A DNA stretch of 64,000 bases, from assembly GCA_012934845.2 (NCBI GenBank), contig WNNJ02003702.1, forward strand, positions 19,467 through 83,466, written 5' to 3'. A model generated the notes under the pieces. That model did not search any database. It worked only from the letters and a program-made list of their open reading frames with translations, and was not told where the DNA came from. This document shows, in pieces, positions 1 to 13,417 of the stretch (positions within the stretch are counted from its first letter, which is position 1; every line of letters starts with the position of its first letter). Origin of the DNA: Pomphorhynchus laevis. Taxonomy: Eukaryota; Acanthocephala; Palaeacanthocephala; Echinorhynchida; Pomphorhynchidae. The translations under genes were made by a program, and so were the position numbers.

Positions 1-332
1 TTATACGATCTGTTCAATTCATTGAGGCAATGAAGGATTTTCGATGAGAATTGTGCTAGATCTTGGATGCCGATTATCGCCTTTTGCAATTAATTCCACG
101 TATTTATTGTTCGATGTAAAAGTCAAAATAACGAGGGAGCTTATTCCTGTCGGTTTTAATCATTAAATATCTGAATTTTATGATTTTTTGTTCCCAAAAG
201 AACTAAATTCTAAAATTATATTGTGAAAAATAATATAAGTTAATTTTAATGAATAAAAAATTCAATAATTTTTAATTTTATTAAAACAAAATCGTACAAA
301 AAATACGGACAGAAAAAATAGGCAATTAATGA

Positions 333-1604
333 CTACAACAGAAATGCGGAAGTGAATTGATCATCTCTATTTGGTACTAGTCTATTAAAGTATTGTGGTG
401 TATTTATATAATCTAAATTACTAATTCGCATTTGTTTAACTGGATTGGGATAGCTAAATTCATCTTGAAAATATGTTTGAGATGAATCAGGGAACATAGC
501 ATCACTAGGCAAATCACATCCCATTTGAAACTGTCGAATATATTCCTCCGAATTTTGTGATTGATATAAGTTGCCGGCCGACAGTTGAAGGTTCGTCGAA
601 GATAACAAATTTTGATTTGCTATTAAATCGATTGGTTGTTGATTAGGTACATTTTTTCGAAACTCGTTCGATAAGTAAATGGAATTATTTTGTTCATCAA
701 ATAGTAATCGACCTAAATCTGTTTCGACGTAGCTATTGTTATTTTGGTTAATTTCTTCTTCTTTTCTCATACGTGCAAGCTTGGTAGGACACTGAAAATC
801 ACTGTCCGATTGTACTGCTCTCTTTCTACGATTCGGTTCATCTCTTGTTAGATCACTCCTTTGTTGCCGGTTATTGTCTTTACGTTTACTACATATTTTA
901 AATCGCTTTTGCCTTCTTAGAAAACATCCGTTTTCAAACATATTACCAGCATCTGGATGCAACGTCCAGTAGCTTCCTTTTCCTGGTTTATCAGCCGTCC
1001 TCGGAACTTTCACAAAGCAATCATTGAAACTTAAACTATGACGTATTGAATTCTGCCATCGCTGTGTATTATGACGATAATAGGGAAAATATTGCATTAT
1101 AAAAGTGTATATATCATTAAGCGTGACCATTTTTGATTCGTTTTTCTCAATCGCCATCGTTATCAAGCTAATATAGCTATACGGGGGTTTAGCCATGTGT
1201 GGATTTACATCAGGGGCTAAAAAATGCGCTGTCTCATCCCCATTGTAAAATTGATCGTTGAAACCATAATATTGAACTGATGTGGCATGAGGCATATTAA
1301 CTGGTTGCTGGGGAGGGGGTGGAGACTGCCACAATGAGCTGTTACCAGCAGTTTCTCCGCAAAATTTTCTTTCGATGCATTGTTTCATTTCTGGGACGGG
1401 AATATCGAACAATGCTGTAGAGTGGTGATCCATTATTGGTGAGCTATTGCCACTGAACTGATCGATAAATGTTGCAAATGCATTGACTTCACATTGGAAT
1501 CGGCGATATCGGCCGTTACAGTAAACTGATGTCGCCGCTGTTGATGCCCCACAATTGTCAACATAATCAAGATTATTCCTACAATTCTTTGATTCAGAAG
1601 TCAT
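333..1604 (-). CDS. foxA: FoxA-type forkhead transcription factor (HNF-3/PHA-4-like)
   Basis: A 423-residue single-exon ORF encodes a sequence-specific DNA-binding regulator. In animals FoxA proteins act as pioneer factors in endoderm and pharynx development. The forkhead domain spans about residues 137-236. It opens with [17 protein letters not shown], has the recognition-helix segment [16 protein letters not shown], and ends with [17 protein letters not shown], the signature that separates FoxA from other Fox classes. A basic tail ([12 protein letters not shown]) follows. Near the C terminus, [18 protein letters not shown] weakly resembles the FoxA C-terminal transactivation boxes. The N-terminal third is low in recognisable motifs, with one Pro/Gln run. 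I start at the ATG at 1604: the codon before it is GTG, and an in-frame TGA lies seven codons upstream. AATAAA occurs on the minus strand at about 277-282, possibly the poly(A) signal. The absence of introns in this frame is noteworthy. Confidence 0.93.
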   Translation of the reverse strand: MTSESKNCRNNLDYVDNCGASTAATSVYCNGRYRRFQCEVNAFATFIDQFSGNSSPIMDHHSTALFDIPVPEMKQCIERKFCGETAGNSSLWQSPPPPQQPVNMPHATSVQYYGFNDQFYNGDETAHFLAPDVNPHMAKPPYSYISLITMAIEKNESKMVTLNDIYTFIMQYFPYYRHNTQRWQNSIRHSLSFNDCFVKVPRTADKPGKGSYWTLHPDAGNMFENGCFLRRQKRFKICSKRKDNNRQQRSDLTRDEPNRRKRAVQSDSDFQCPTKLARMRKEEEINQNNNSYVETDLGRLLFDEQNNSIYLSNEFRKNVPNQQPIDLIANQNLLSSTNLQLSAGNLYQSQNSEEYIRQFQMGCDLPSDAMFPDSSQTYFQDEFSYPNPVKQMRISNLDYINTPQYFNRLVPNRDDQFTSAFLL

Positions 1605-4600
1605 CACAGATGATTTTGTTTTTCATAAAAATTTAAATTAGCAACGGCAAAAATTTTGTTGACAGTAGACACAACAATAATACTACACCTTTTCCTTTAG
1701 TTTTTTGAAGTTAACAGTTTTTTTTCAAACAGTGTGTAAATTCGTGTTCGAAATGTTTCGTTTTCCTTTCAAAAGTGCTGCGCAACTAAGAAAATTCTAA
1801 TATTTCGCTGAGTTGTCTTAATTATCACTTCTAGCAATACTCTAAATAAACGATTTTCATTGGTTGAGTTGCTTCCAATGAAAGCAAAATAACATTTGCA
1901 CAAAGCTCGGCAATTTTTGTCATAATAAAGTCATTTTGGAAGAGGCAATGACGAAAATAAACCAAAGTTTGTGCTGTAATGTGCTTGCAAGCATTAAAAA
2001 GTCAAATTTTAACTATTTATGCCAACTTGACGAGATAAGAAATTACTTTTGATGGTTTGCAGTTAACGTATAGCAACATATATTCGGTATAGCATTGATG
2101 CCAATATCGTGCACCAATTATCATTGCGTTCTATTAATAGGTCTAAACTGTCAGATCCAGCACTGAAATCAAACAATCGTAAATGAGTCGGGAGTTATTA
2201 AGAATCGCTAAATGTAATACTTTTCTATTTAAATGATTAATTATCAAAAATTGCTTATAAAGACCAAATTTTCTATTAATTTAAAATTAATTCACATACA
2301 TTAAGTTGATTCCAGAAATTGAAATTCTGTTAAATATTAAATTAATTGATGGCTATTTGTACTCCAGAATTCAATATTAAATCATAGATTTTATGATTTA
2401 ATATTAAATCATGGATATCAATCAAATGAGTTTAATTGTTGTTTGATATTCGTTGATAATCAACACGAGTTTATAAATTCGCTTTAGTACTTGAAATAAC
2501 TTCCAGCTGCAATTACTTGTTTATGTGAAATTTCATATTCACTTTTAAAAAGTGTATTGAAGAACAAGATTTTATATTTTTTTAGAAAGAAGAACTTCAA
2601 TTCGTTTTTTTCTAAAGTTCTTGCTAATCACCACTTTGTACTTTCCAAATACGTTGTATTATAAACATTTACAATCAAACATAAATATAAACAAAAAGGT
2701 ATAGGTTCAAATAAAAAGTTATTTTATGCTTTTCTTACTTTCTTACTTTCTTATTTTATTACTTATTTAGTAATACAATTGTTTAATGAATATGAAAATT
2801 AAATCTAAATAATGCATTAATTGTTATTTTCTCATAATTATTGACTGTTTTTGCTAATTTTAATTCAGCTAAATTCAGAGTATTTTCATTTGTAGGCAAA
2901 ATATAAAATCTAAGTTTGATATTTGTTTTTTAAAAGGGCTAATTTTAATTCAGCTAAATTCAGAGTATTTTCATTTGTAGGTAAAATATAAAATCTAAGT
3001 TTGATATTTGTTTTTTAAAAGGGCATATATCATAATGATATAAAAATGTTAATTAAATTAATCTTGATCTCAAATTTTTTATTCATTTTGATAAAAATAG
3101 ACAATTATTTGATTATTTAACCATTGCGTGATTCAAGATTTATGATTAATTTTAAAATCAAATTGACAACAACATATTGAATCGACATATTTACTAACAT
3201 ATGATTTATTTTGCTTTACATCATAGTTTTGTGACCAATCACAACATAAATTAATTCTAACTGATTCTACGTATTTAATAAAATTATAAAACAAAAACAA
3301 ATAATAATGCTAAATCAATAAATCAACAGTTAATTATATAATAAATAATTATAAGATTGTAATAATTGTAATCTTATTATATAAGATTATAATAATTGTT
3401 ATAAGATTTTTTATAATTTAAATCAAGTTAAAATATCTTAATATCTTGATATAATATCTTATATCAAGTTAAAATAAATAAAAACTATGAATATTTTTAA
3501 TAAATTGCAAATAATGTGTGAATATTTAAAAAATCTTCAATCAAGATTTGTTGGATAAACCTTAAAAATGACTTACAAATCAATTAGCTAACAGTCATAT
3601 ATAACAATAACGACTGAAATATACAATAACAGATTTACAATAATTTGTAAGCAATATATTTGTAAATTTGTTTACAAGACAGTTTAATAATATCTTTAAG
3701 TATCTTTAATATTATCTTATTAAAGATATTATTTAATAATATCTTTATTTTAAAATATTTTAATAATTTATTAATATCGAAAAAATACTTTGCTTTAAAA
3801 CTTTTATAATTATAAAGTTATAATTTATTCTGTTATCAAAGAGCAAGAAAAACACCTTGAAATTATTTACACAAAAACATAAAGATTTTAGAAATTAAAG
3901 CTTTTTTATTATATTTAAACATTTTGTTTCAAAATTTCTTTTAATTTTCAACTCAACGGTGAAAGATTCGCTCTTAAATTAATTAGGGTCTTATTTTAAA
4001 ATTTCATAAACATAGCTATTTTGTTGTACTAATGCTTTAGTCTAATTTTACAACGTCTTTTAGCACTAATTGACCGTATTTTAATTGGTTGCATATTTCT
4101 TTTAAGAATTGTAAAATTTATCTTAGTTTCGGTTGACTGTTTCTTTCTGAGCAAACAATGCTATCTCTTCAGAGGGTTTAGTTTTATCACGGCGTATTAC
4201 ATTTAAATGCTACCACTATTCGGCTGTGACTTACCAGTGAATCGTTATCTATCTGTATGCTTTAAGTTTTGCACAAGTTGTTTGCTAATATGAAGTTGTC
4301 TATTTGCTCGATTTGTGTTTACACTGCCTAATAAAGAGTAAATAGTGAAATGACTTCAAAAGAACAATAACTAGACCAATGGCAAGCGCGGTCAGTGAAT
4401 TGAATAAAATTCACAACTCTTTGATTGTTTTATGCCCGTCATAAACAAAAACTCCGAAATGTGTCATAAGGAAGCAATAAATTTGAAATATATGGAACAA
4501 AGTTAAAGTACAAATTATTTGATTATTGCCAACTAGCGTTGATTCAATAAATTGCATCTTAATTATATACTAAAAAATTATTATTAATAAAAATTTCGAT

Positions 4601-7600
4601 TTTTTTGCATTGATAAAATTATTTGTTATAAACAGCATTACATTTTAAATTTTAAATCATATTTGAGTTAAATTAATCTATTAATTGTAGAAAAGCATAA
4701 GGTGTCTTGAAATCATATTATTAATTCACCTAATTATTAAACCATTTAATGTAATTGTGACTATAATTATTCAAAATAAATATTTCATTACCGATGGTTT
4801 GCTTAAAAATATTATATTTTAAATTGATAAATTAATTAAATATTATTATTTAGATAATTTAATTATATTAAACTTTATACTTTAAATTATTATAAATATT
4901 AAAATATATTATTCATTATGATATAGAGGAAGTAATAATATTGGATTGTAAAATTTGTAATGAATATACAAATTGGAATAGAATATTAATAAAAAACACA
5001 AGAAAATAATTTACAAATTATTTAAATTGTAAAATAAGCAATTTAGAAGCGACACATGACATGTTTCATTCAAAACATTGCTATCTTCTTCGGAATAAAA
5101 ATAACTAAAATAAATAAAAACTCAAACATAATCACTTCAAAATAAATATTTCATAACCGATGGTTTGCTTAAAAAATAAAAAGTTATAATTTGCTTAAAA
5201 TGAAGTAATATAGGATTCCGAAATTTGTGATTTTATTAATTTGTATTTTCATCAATTTTGTATTTTTACCATTTGTATTTTCAAACAAGCAAAATTTTAT
5301 TCACCAAAAATGCCTTCACAATTCAATTATAAAAAGTCATTAATTTAATACAAAAGAGTTCAATAGCTAAATAACATTTTATTTTTTAAACACAAAATCT
5401 GGATTACAATTTTGCATTCCTCATATGAAAAAATCTTTAAAGCAGTCAAAATGATCTCGAAATCTTCAAACTAAATATTTCCAAAATTATTACCAAAATT
5501 CAATCTAAATATGCATATGCCAAATTCGGTTTTATTAATAATCGATAATTGATAAACACTTTGTATTATCACTTTGTATTAATTCAATCTAAATTTGCAC
5601 CGCCGTCGAGAGCGGCAGTGCTATAATAAAATCTCTCATTAATTTAATTAAATCGTTTCTATTAATATTTGTGTTTATTGGATAAAAGTGTTTATAAATA
5701 GAATATAAATTTATTTAGAAACTATTTTTGCAATAAACGGTTTCAGGTTGCTTGTGATTATGGCACACCAAAATGTAAAATTTACTAATATATTTATTAA
5801 GTAATTACAAATAAATTCTTAATTTATTTTGTATTTGGAAACAATAAAAAATTTAATACGAATTATATCTTTATATCAACTGATTTAATCAACTGATTAA
5901 CTAAAAGATTTATTTGAATTACGACAGTATCTAATCGGAATAAATATATTTATTAATCATTAAGTTATAAATAAATTTGTGTTGATTATTAATTGTCGAT
6001 TTTACAGCGAAGAAATTATCTTATACATCCAATATTGAATAATTCATCATAATTACGTCAATTCAAAATAATTTATATTATGTATTAATTTAATAAAAAT
6101 AATTTATTTAAAATATCATAATTTGTCTATCAAATAAATTAATTATAATATATTTAGATTATCAAATCTAATTTAAGTTTATCTTATACGTAAAATATTG
6201 AATAACAACAATTTCTTGTCAAATTAAATTAATTTGATTTTTTAAAATCAAATTAACTTAATTTTAATATATTTTTATAAAATGAAATTATAAAATTCTT
6301 ATCTTATATAAATCTGAATTATAGAAAATCTTAGAATTCAAATTTTTGTTTATATGCAATACAAAAACGTAGACTCGGCAATCAAATGTCTAAATAAACA
6401 TAGTAATAATTTATAATCTTAATTATGAGCAATTCACAAAAATTGAATTTTAAGATTAGGATATTTGCTATTTTTCAGACATACTCGGTTTGCTGATCAA
6501 GTATTTATTAACTGTGTTTTATTCTTTAATTGGAATGCCATCACAATTGATGATATTGTAGCTGTAAACCAAAGTTGAAACCGTAAAAAGCTTCAACTGA
6601 CCAAAATTAAATCAGTTAAACTTTTAAAGCTTCGACTGATTAAGCTTTAAAGCTTCAACTTAAAGCTTTTTCTTTTAGAGCTTTTTGAAAATGTGTTCAG
6701 CGACATGTAATAATTTCGTTGGATGACCATTTCTTATTGGAAATGGTCATCAAACCATTTCTATTATAGCTTTTCTTATTATAGATTTTTTACACTAAAG
6801 AAATGATCGAATCTGATAAGATCAAATTGAATAATTAAACAAGTGCTCACAAAATCCATGGATGTAAGCAACATCCATGAGATGTTGCTTACAATATAAA
6901 TGCTTAATTAAAGCTATATAAAATAATGAATTTTAACACGTTAAATTTTTAATTAACAATTGTTCTATAACTTTATATATCAGTTATAAAATTGATTAAT
7001 TAATTTTACACTCTACGCCCATTAAACAAAGAGACAAATATTTTATCAATATTTATTTAATAATTTACAAATTAATTTATTCGGTATTTTATTATAAAAT
7101 AAAAACACATTCAATATGCGTCTAATTATAGTCAGACAAATATCTTAGAACAAAGATCACAGATTAATAATTAACATTATCCATAATATTAGCAAGATAA
7201 TTCTGGAAGAACTTTCTTGTGATTTTCGATCTAGAACTAACCTAGGACTAACTAGCAGCAAAACCAAATATACTTTTAGCGCTTTTATTTAGAGCGTAAA
7301 TTTTATTTACCTTTATCGGATCATTTGAACCTCAATCAATTTCATTGCTTCAATATTCTGTCATTTTGGGATCATAAAGGTTGTCCGCTTTATGGCATCA
7401 TTATAGGCCTTCTATTTTTAATTATTGGAAATCCGAAATTTATTCTATTTCGTTGATTCTATTTTATTCTGTATTCTATTTTATTTGATTCTATTTTATT
7501 ATATTTATTTGGATGTCATCTTAAACCAAATCTATTATATCTTCTGATATAATAGATAAACTATCCATAATTCCATCTTAAATTTATTCCCACGTTCCCA

Positions 7601-7780
7601 TATTAGCCAGAGAATTTAAAGCGTACCTATAACGTCACCATCAAAGTAAAACAAAACATTAAAGAATTTTTGAATTTTCTAAATAATAGAAATTGTAAAA
7701 AGAACAAGTCAGATCAAATAACCGAGTCTATATAAAAATAAAGATAAATAATAAATATAGGATTTTATATAATTTATATA
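1605..7780. other. AT-rich intergenic DNA without recognisable genes
   Basis: Upstream of FoxA no frame gives a convincing protein. The stretch at about 1620-2200 and a patch around 3960-4480 are less AT-rich than their surroundings and could hold FoxA regulatory DNA, but I cannot name sites. A segment of about 40 bp containing ACCGATGGTTTGCTTAAAAA occurs near 4770-4810 and again, slightly diverged, near 5136-5175. Confidence 0.5.
2853..3022. repeat. 85-bp direct tandem duplication
   Basis: Two adjacent, nearly identical copies begin at 2853 and 2938 (period 85). Each starts with GCTAATTTTAATTCAGC and ends in a T-run followed by AAAAGGG. It looks like a recent local duplication with no coding potential. 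Confidence 0.85.
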
Positions 7781-8437
7781 TTGAAATAATATATAAAAAT
7801 AATATAAAATATAATATATTGAAATATTGAAATTTAAAATAAAAGTCACTTTTTATTAATTGAATAATAAATAATAGACGATGTATCAGAATAAGGATTA
7901 GAGATCATTATGAGGAACTGCTATGCTATCAGGTTTCTATTGTTGGACCCAACATAGCAAACGGGCCAAATACGTGCTAATGACGTATTTCTTCCGATAA
8001 GATTTGACTATTTAGTGTACATTTTTCTAATACAATTCCATTCGTAAAAAATTCCAGGTTAATTTATATTATAAAGTATCTTAGTCTAATACAAAGTATA
8101 TTATTTATCCATAAAAATTTCCCGCTAATGATTTTAAATTTAATTTTAATATTATTGTGGTGATTTATATATTTTACTATTTTCTGCTTGATGTTATTTT
8201 TATAGTAACCTAGTTTAAAATATGTATCTATTAAATTATTTAAATGATTTTTAAGAAAGCCAATATCATTACATATTGTTGCAATTCTTAAAATTTCATT
8301 ATTTAATGTATTATATTTTATATTATATGGTATGCATGAATGCTCATGCAAAAATATGTTTCTTGTAAATTTAAATATGCCATCTTTACGATATAAATTA
8401 ATAGTAGTTTTAGTTAATGTTAATTTAATTTTCATAT
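7780..8437 (-). mobile_element. Penelope-like element (permuted type), 3' end fragment
   Basis: On the minus strand this carries the end of a PLE reverse transcriptase and its 3' flank. The readable ORF (8064-8435) is the RT thumb and C-terminal region: NLYRKDGIFKFTRN, then FLHEHSCIP, then a Lys/Asn-rich tail ending near FLWINNILCIRL. The same thumb recurs at 22880-23173. Downstream on the minus strand is the family's conserved 3' block (about 7860-8040), containing the AAATACGT hairpin and remnants of the CTGCTATG/CATAGCA pairing. The copy is 5'-truncated, and the sequence after the ORF has stops. Confidence 0.72.
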
Positions 8438-8639
8438 CTAGATATACACCTTCTTTATCATTTATATTGGTTTTGTAATAGTAGTTTTAATTGATGCTTA
8501 TTTAATGTTCATATCTAGATATATACCATCTTTATCATTAATATTGGTTTTATTAAGAATAAGACTACCTGAATAAAGTTTAAAGTTTAATTTTAAAGTT
8601 TTTGGATAAAAATTATTAGAGTTAAATACACATATGTAT

Positions 8640-9500
8640 TATATTAATGTAATATAATAAATGGTATACACGAATGCTCATGCAAAAATATGTTGCAAAT
8701 TTAAATATGTCATCTTTGAAATTTAAATTAAAAGTAGTTTTAATTGATGTTAATTTAATGTTCATATATGACGGTCGATGACGGTCGTACGGTATAAATG
8801 AGAAATAATTACAAGCTTTCGTCTAAAATTAAATGAAGAAATTGTAACATATATGATAAATAAAATAGTATATAATTTGTACTATTTAAAACTGCATAGA
8901 ATATAAGCGTTTTAATAAATGCTTATAAGCACATAGTTTGTAAAACATATTCAACATGTTAGAACCAGCAATTTCATGATCGAAATGTCAGTCAAAAAAA
9001 TCAGATCGGCTAATTGAGTCTATGTATTTTATATTATTTTTAAATAAAAAATAAATATAAATGATAAAAAATATCATTTATATAAAATGATAAATAATTA
9101 AATAATTGTAATTTTAAATAATTGATTTTATAAATTATAATTTTATATTATATATGTGTTGCCTAAACCTAGTTTTTAACATTTGATATGTTACACTACA
9201 CCTGTGGTATTGCAGTTTTAACAAAAAAAATTATGTTTATTATGTACATGACATATATGATTTTATAAAATTTATATCAAGTTAACATTTAAAATAAAAG
9301 TTTATTTGAAATTCTTTAATATTATCTAGTATGCATGAATCTTTACTATAAAATTTATTAATAGCTTTTAATTTTGTTGATTTACATATTTTACGATTTT
9401 CTGTTTAATTTTAGTTTTATAGTAATCTAGTTTAAGATATTTATTAAATTATTCCAAAGGTTTTGAAAAAGTCAATATTATTACATATTATGGCAATTCT
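8640..9500 (-). mobile_element. Scraps of the same PLE family
   Basis: Three short decayed pieces are visible. At about 8655-8770 there is a thumb-domain fragment, with the FLHEHSC-coding stretch mutated. At about 9145-9222 there is a piece of the GIY-YIG domain, with an internal deletion relative to 27000-27120. At about 9300-9500 there is a thumb and 3' fragment. None is open. Confidence 0.55.
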
Positions 9501-9879
9501 AAATGTTCCCAGATTTCGGTCCCAATTCCTCAACACAATACATGGGGTCAAATACATGCTAATGACGTATTTCTTCTGATTATAATTATCATATTCTAAC
9601 ACAAAGTATATTATTTACTATCCATCCATAAAATGTTTTATCACAATTGTTCAAATTTATTTTAAAATAAAATAAATTACTATTTATTTTATCGACCGCT
9701 TATTATCGACCCAACATACCAACGAGATAAAATTTTCGAATGTGCACAAAGGTGTTAAGGTTTAAAATGAGTGTACACTAATTTAAGTTTCCATAGTTCC
9801 AACAGATAGGTTGAAATTATGGAAATTATGATAAATTATTGATAATTGTTGAAATTATTGATATTTTATATAATTTATA

Positions 9880-10180
9880 TCAAGTTAAAATAAAAACATA
9901 TAAGATAAAAGTCAATTTTTATGAATTGACTAATCCATAACAGACGTTGTATCATAATAAGGATTAGAGATTAGAGGTCACCAGGATGTACTGCTATGCT
10001 GTCAGGTTTCGGCCCTAATGCCTCGAGCCAACATAGCAGCGGGCGAAATACGTGCTAATGACGTATTTCCTCTGATGTAATTTGATTATCAAGTATTTTA
10101 TTCTGAAACAAAAGATATTGTTTATTATCAATCCATAAAAATTTTCCTCTTGAGAGTTTTATAAATTTAATATTCTAATA
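9880..10180 (-). mobile_element. PLE 3' block, solo copy
   Basis: This copy of the conserved PLE 3' flank lacks most coding sequence; only the end of the thumb region remains near 10100-10180. CTGCTATG (9991-9998) pairs with CATAGCAG (10032-10039), GGCCC (10011-10015) partly pairs with GGGC (10041-10044), and AAATACGT/ACGTATTT (10046-10068) forms a hairpin. Confidence 0.65.
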
Positions 10181-10853
10181 ATATTTTGTTGATATAGAAT
10201 TCTTCATTAGCAGTAAAATAATTCATTAACTAATAATTCATTAATTCATCAGCAGAAAATAATAATGTTGTACCAATCATAGTTTCAGTATTTCTGACAG
10301 AAATTATATTACCGGGCAAACAAAGTCCATGGGTCAATAATAAGTTGTCAGTTGAATATAACTGACACTAATATAACTTAAGAGTTAAATAATTAACATA
10401 AAAATAATTATTAATAATTATTATAATAAAAATATAATTATATATGAGTATAATAATTATAGATAATTATAGTATATTTATTATTAATAATTAAAATAAT
10501 TATTTAACTTAGAGAGTTTAAATTTAACTTGAGACTTAAACTTTACTACCAACTATATTATTTATTAATTTGATTATTTAGTGTATCTTATTCATCCATA
10601 AAATTTTTAGCTTAACAGTTTAAATTTATTTTTAATAATATTTTGTTGATTTATACTTAGAAACACTTAAATGCACTTAAAGTAAAAAATCATTAATAAA
10701 TGAACGTTCAATTTAGTAATTGTCGAAACTATCAAATGACATGGATATGTTTTATTGTTATTAAATAATAATAATTATTAATAATAAATATTAATAATAG
10801 TTTTTTTTTCTTTTTTTTATATTTTTTATTATAAATATTATTACATTAATATA

Positions 10854-10871
10854 GGTTCCCGCAAATGGGCC
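10854..10871 (+). repeat. Left terminal inverted repeat
   Basis: An 18-bp perfect inverted match to 14615-14632. Pairing does not continue inward or outward. Confidence 0.8.
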
Positions 10872-10994
10872 TTAATTTACAATTTTAAAGAAAAAACCTC
10901 ACCAAGCCTGTTTTAATATTCAAAAAGTCACTAAATTATTCTTCATTGATTAAACATAAATCCCTTTGAGGACGATTTGGTAATTAAAATATTA

Positions 10995-11176
10995 ATAATA
11001 GTGATATTAATAATAGTAATATCACTTTAAAATTGTCTTGGTTATTAAAATTCTTACAATCTAAAATACATTCAATCTACAATATATAATAGTGATATTA
11101 ATAATAGTAATATCACTTTAAAATTGTCTTGGTAATTAAAATTCTTACAATCTAAAATACATACAATCTACAATAC
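10995..11176. repeat. 91-bp tandem duplication in the element's 5' region
   Basis: Two copies with a period of 91 contain the internal palindrome-like stretch GTGATATTAATAATAG...AATATCAC. They lie between the left inverted repeat and the first ORF, where a promoter or 5' UTR would be expected. Confidence 0.75.
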
Positions 11177-11196
11177 ATACACCCAATTACCTCACA

Positions 11197-11315
11197 ACAA
11201 ACTCACGACAACCTCACGACAACCTTACGACAACCTCACGACAACCTTACGATAACCTTACGACAACCTCACGACAACCTTACAATAAAATTACGATAAT
11301 CTTACGACAACCGTA
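11197..11315 (+). repeat. Minisatellite, about 10-bp unit ACGACAACCT
   Basis: Around ten imperfect copies of ACGACAACCT or ACGACAACCTT follow each other just upstream of the Cys-rich ORF of the RT element. It is a likely 5' UTR repeat. Confidence 0.8.
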
Positions 11316-11561
11316 CTGCTGTGAAACTTGACAGTTTTGACGGCTATTGCATAATACGTTAGAAATGCTTGACTAGTTACCGGAATTATGTGACAATTAA
11401 CCTAACATACTTTACACCAACTTCCCCGTACGAGTTACTTTAGGATGAGAAGATAACAAACAGAAGCAAATCGACTTTTTTCATTAATCGACTAAAACAA
11501 CAAACTTACACTACACCTTTAAAAATTGCAATTCTGAAGCAAATCACATTTGGTTTAACGT

Positions 11562-11771
11562 ATGGTTCGCGGACAACCATCAGATAAGTACTTGTGTTGC
11601 AATTGCAACGGCCTCGCTGCCGTCTGCAAAGGTTGCCGCTGCGCTAAGTCAAACAAGATATGCTTTAACTGCACCGCACCGAGATGTAGAAACAAAACCT
11701 CTAATATCGACGCTACAATTCAATTCAACACGCAACTTGATAATCAACCGACGGATGCTTTGTCAGAATGA
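11562..11771 (+). pseudogene. Cys-rich N-terminal domain of the RT element
   Basis: The 69-residue reading frame begins MVRGQPSDKYLCCNCNG and contains a dense Cys array (CCNC, CKGCRC, CFNCTAPRC). This Cys-rich box is characteristic of the N terminus of this RT family. It is presumably a zinc-binding nucleic-acid-binding module that contacts target DNA or element RNA. The frame is lost after about residue 65 and continues in another frame (from about 11737), so the copy is frameshifted. Confidence 0.7.
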
Positions 11772-12239
11772 CTTTCTCAACGAGGAAATACCCAGCACCC
11801 CTAAATCAATAACCGACTTTTTTGACGCAGTAATTCATTGGAGACCTAACCTTATAGAATTGCCACGTTGTTCCGCCAGTCACAAAATAGTCGAAATCCT
11901 GGCCAATTTATATTGGTAATCCTCAGAAGCCCATGCCGACACTTGGACACTACTACAGAAAACAACGATCTTCTCTCACTGTATTTTGCAAAGAATACCA
12001 TCCAGAAAAATCTCGCTGATTCGCAAGACCCTCGAGTGAAGATTAGTCAGTTGGCAAAATAAATATTACGAAGCTGTTTATAACGAAGCTTTTTATCTGT
12101 AAAGTAATTTTGGATCTCGCAAGCCTCTTCCACCGAGAAACTGGGTCAAGCATTATCAAGGCCTAGTAACAAAGGGCAAAATCAGAGCCAGCTCGACTGT
12201 GCTATAAGACACGATTGAAACAAAAGCCCTGCATCCACA

Positions 12240-13300
12240 ACATATCATTGATGGCACTTCGATACTATCAATGCTTCAAGACTTACACCCCGAGGCACAT
12301 CAAGCAGATCCAGATACGCTCTTGACTACTCCGTTCCCTGGATCCAAAGTACATCATCTCAGCCAGTTCTATGCTCTGAACGAAACACACATTATCATAT
12401 CGAGTAAAAAAACCAAAGGAAGCTCGGGGCCGTCCGGAATTGATGCTCGCTAATGGCTTCACATGCTGACAGATTTTGATTCGAATTTACTCAGCCTAGC
12501 CAAAGCACTTGCCAAATTCGCTATCTTCGTCGCAACAGAACAACTCACTCCAGGAACTTTAGATGCTTTCACCGCTTGCCGTCTGGTTGCTTTAGAGAAA
12601 AAGTAAGGAGGAATCCGCCCCATAGGAATTTGCAATACTGTCAGACGCATTATAAGCCGGGTCATTCTAGATATTGTTCGCAATGACATTCAGGACGTAG
12701 CTGGGTCTGTTCAATTGGAGGCTTCTCAAAAAGCCGGTATCGAAGTCGCCATCAGCACACTTAGAGATGAGTTTAACAGTCGCGACGACCACTGTCTTTT
12801 GTCAATCGACGTTTCTAATGCTTTCAACCGAACAAACAGAGCGGTGGCATTACACAACATAGATTTCGTATGCCCGTCGCTTTCTCGGGCTCTTTGTAAT
12901 GTCTACGCAAACCCTGCACAACTCATTGTGGGAAGTCAAAGCTTATACTCCACCGAAGGTTTCACCCAGGGCGATCCTTTTGCGATGGCTGGCTTCGCCA
13001 TGACCTCTCTCCTGTTGATAAAAACAATTCAGCGCAAAGTTCTGTCAGTCTTCCAAAAATGATATGCATACGACGCCAACTTTATTGGGACCACTGACGT
13101 TTTGAAACAGGTATGGGAAGTGTTTCATACCGATGGACCAAAGTATGGCTATTTCGTAAACACACGTAAATCACACCTTCTTTCACACCTTCAAATTGAT
13201 CAATCGAACCTCCCCGACCCCGAAATAAAACTTCCATCGATGGGACCATCATTCTCGGCAGTCCAGTCGGGTCCAACGATTTTGTAAATGCAGCAACCGC
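12240..13300 (+). pseudogene. Reverse transcriptase domain of the TIR-flanked element, broken
   Basis: Successive RT motifs are readable: GSSGPSGID (12418-12447); GGIRPIGICNTVRRIISR (motif 2, about 12606); LLSIDVSNAFNRTN (motif A, about 12795); TEGFTQGDPFAMA (motif B, about 12950); and YAYDANFIG (motif C, 13063), followed by GPKYGYF. The normal YADD reads YAYD, because the first catalytic Asp is a Tyr codon at 13069-13071. In-frame stops occur after GIDAR (about 12451), before GGIRP (about 12604) and at 13060-13062. Inactive. Confidence 0.82.
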
Positions 13301-13417
13301 AAAACTTCTGTCTACATCGAACACAATGCTGCAACGTTTCGATTCTGTTGCCAAGGTAGATCCGCATTCGCTTTTGCAAGATTAATCAACTCCGTCCAAT
13401 TTAAGTGGACACATATA

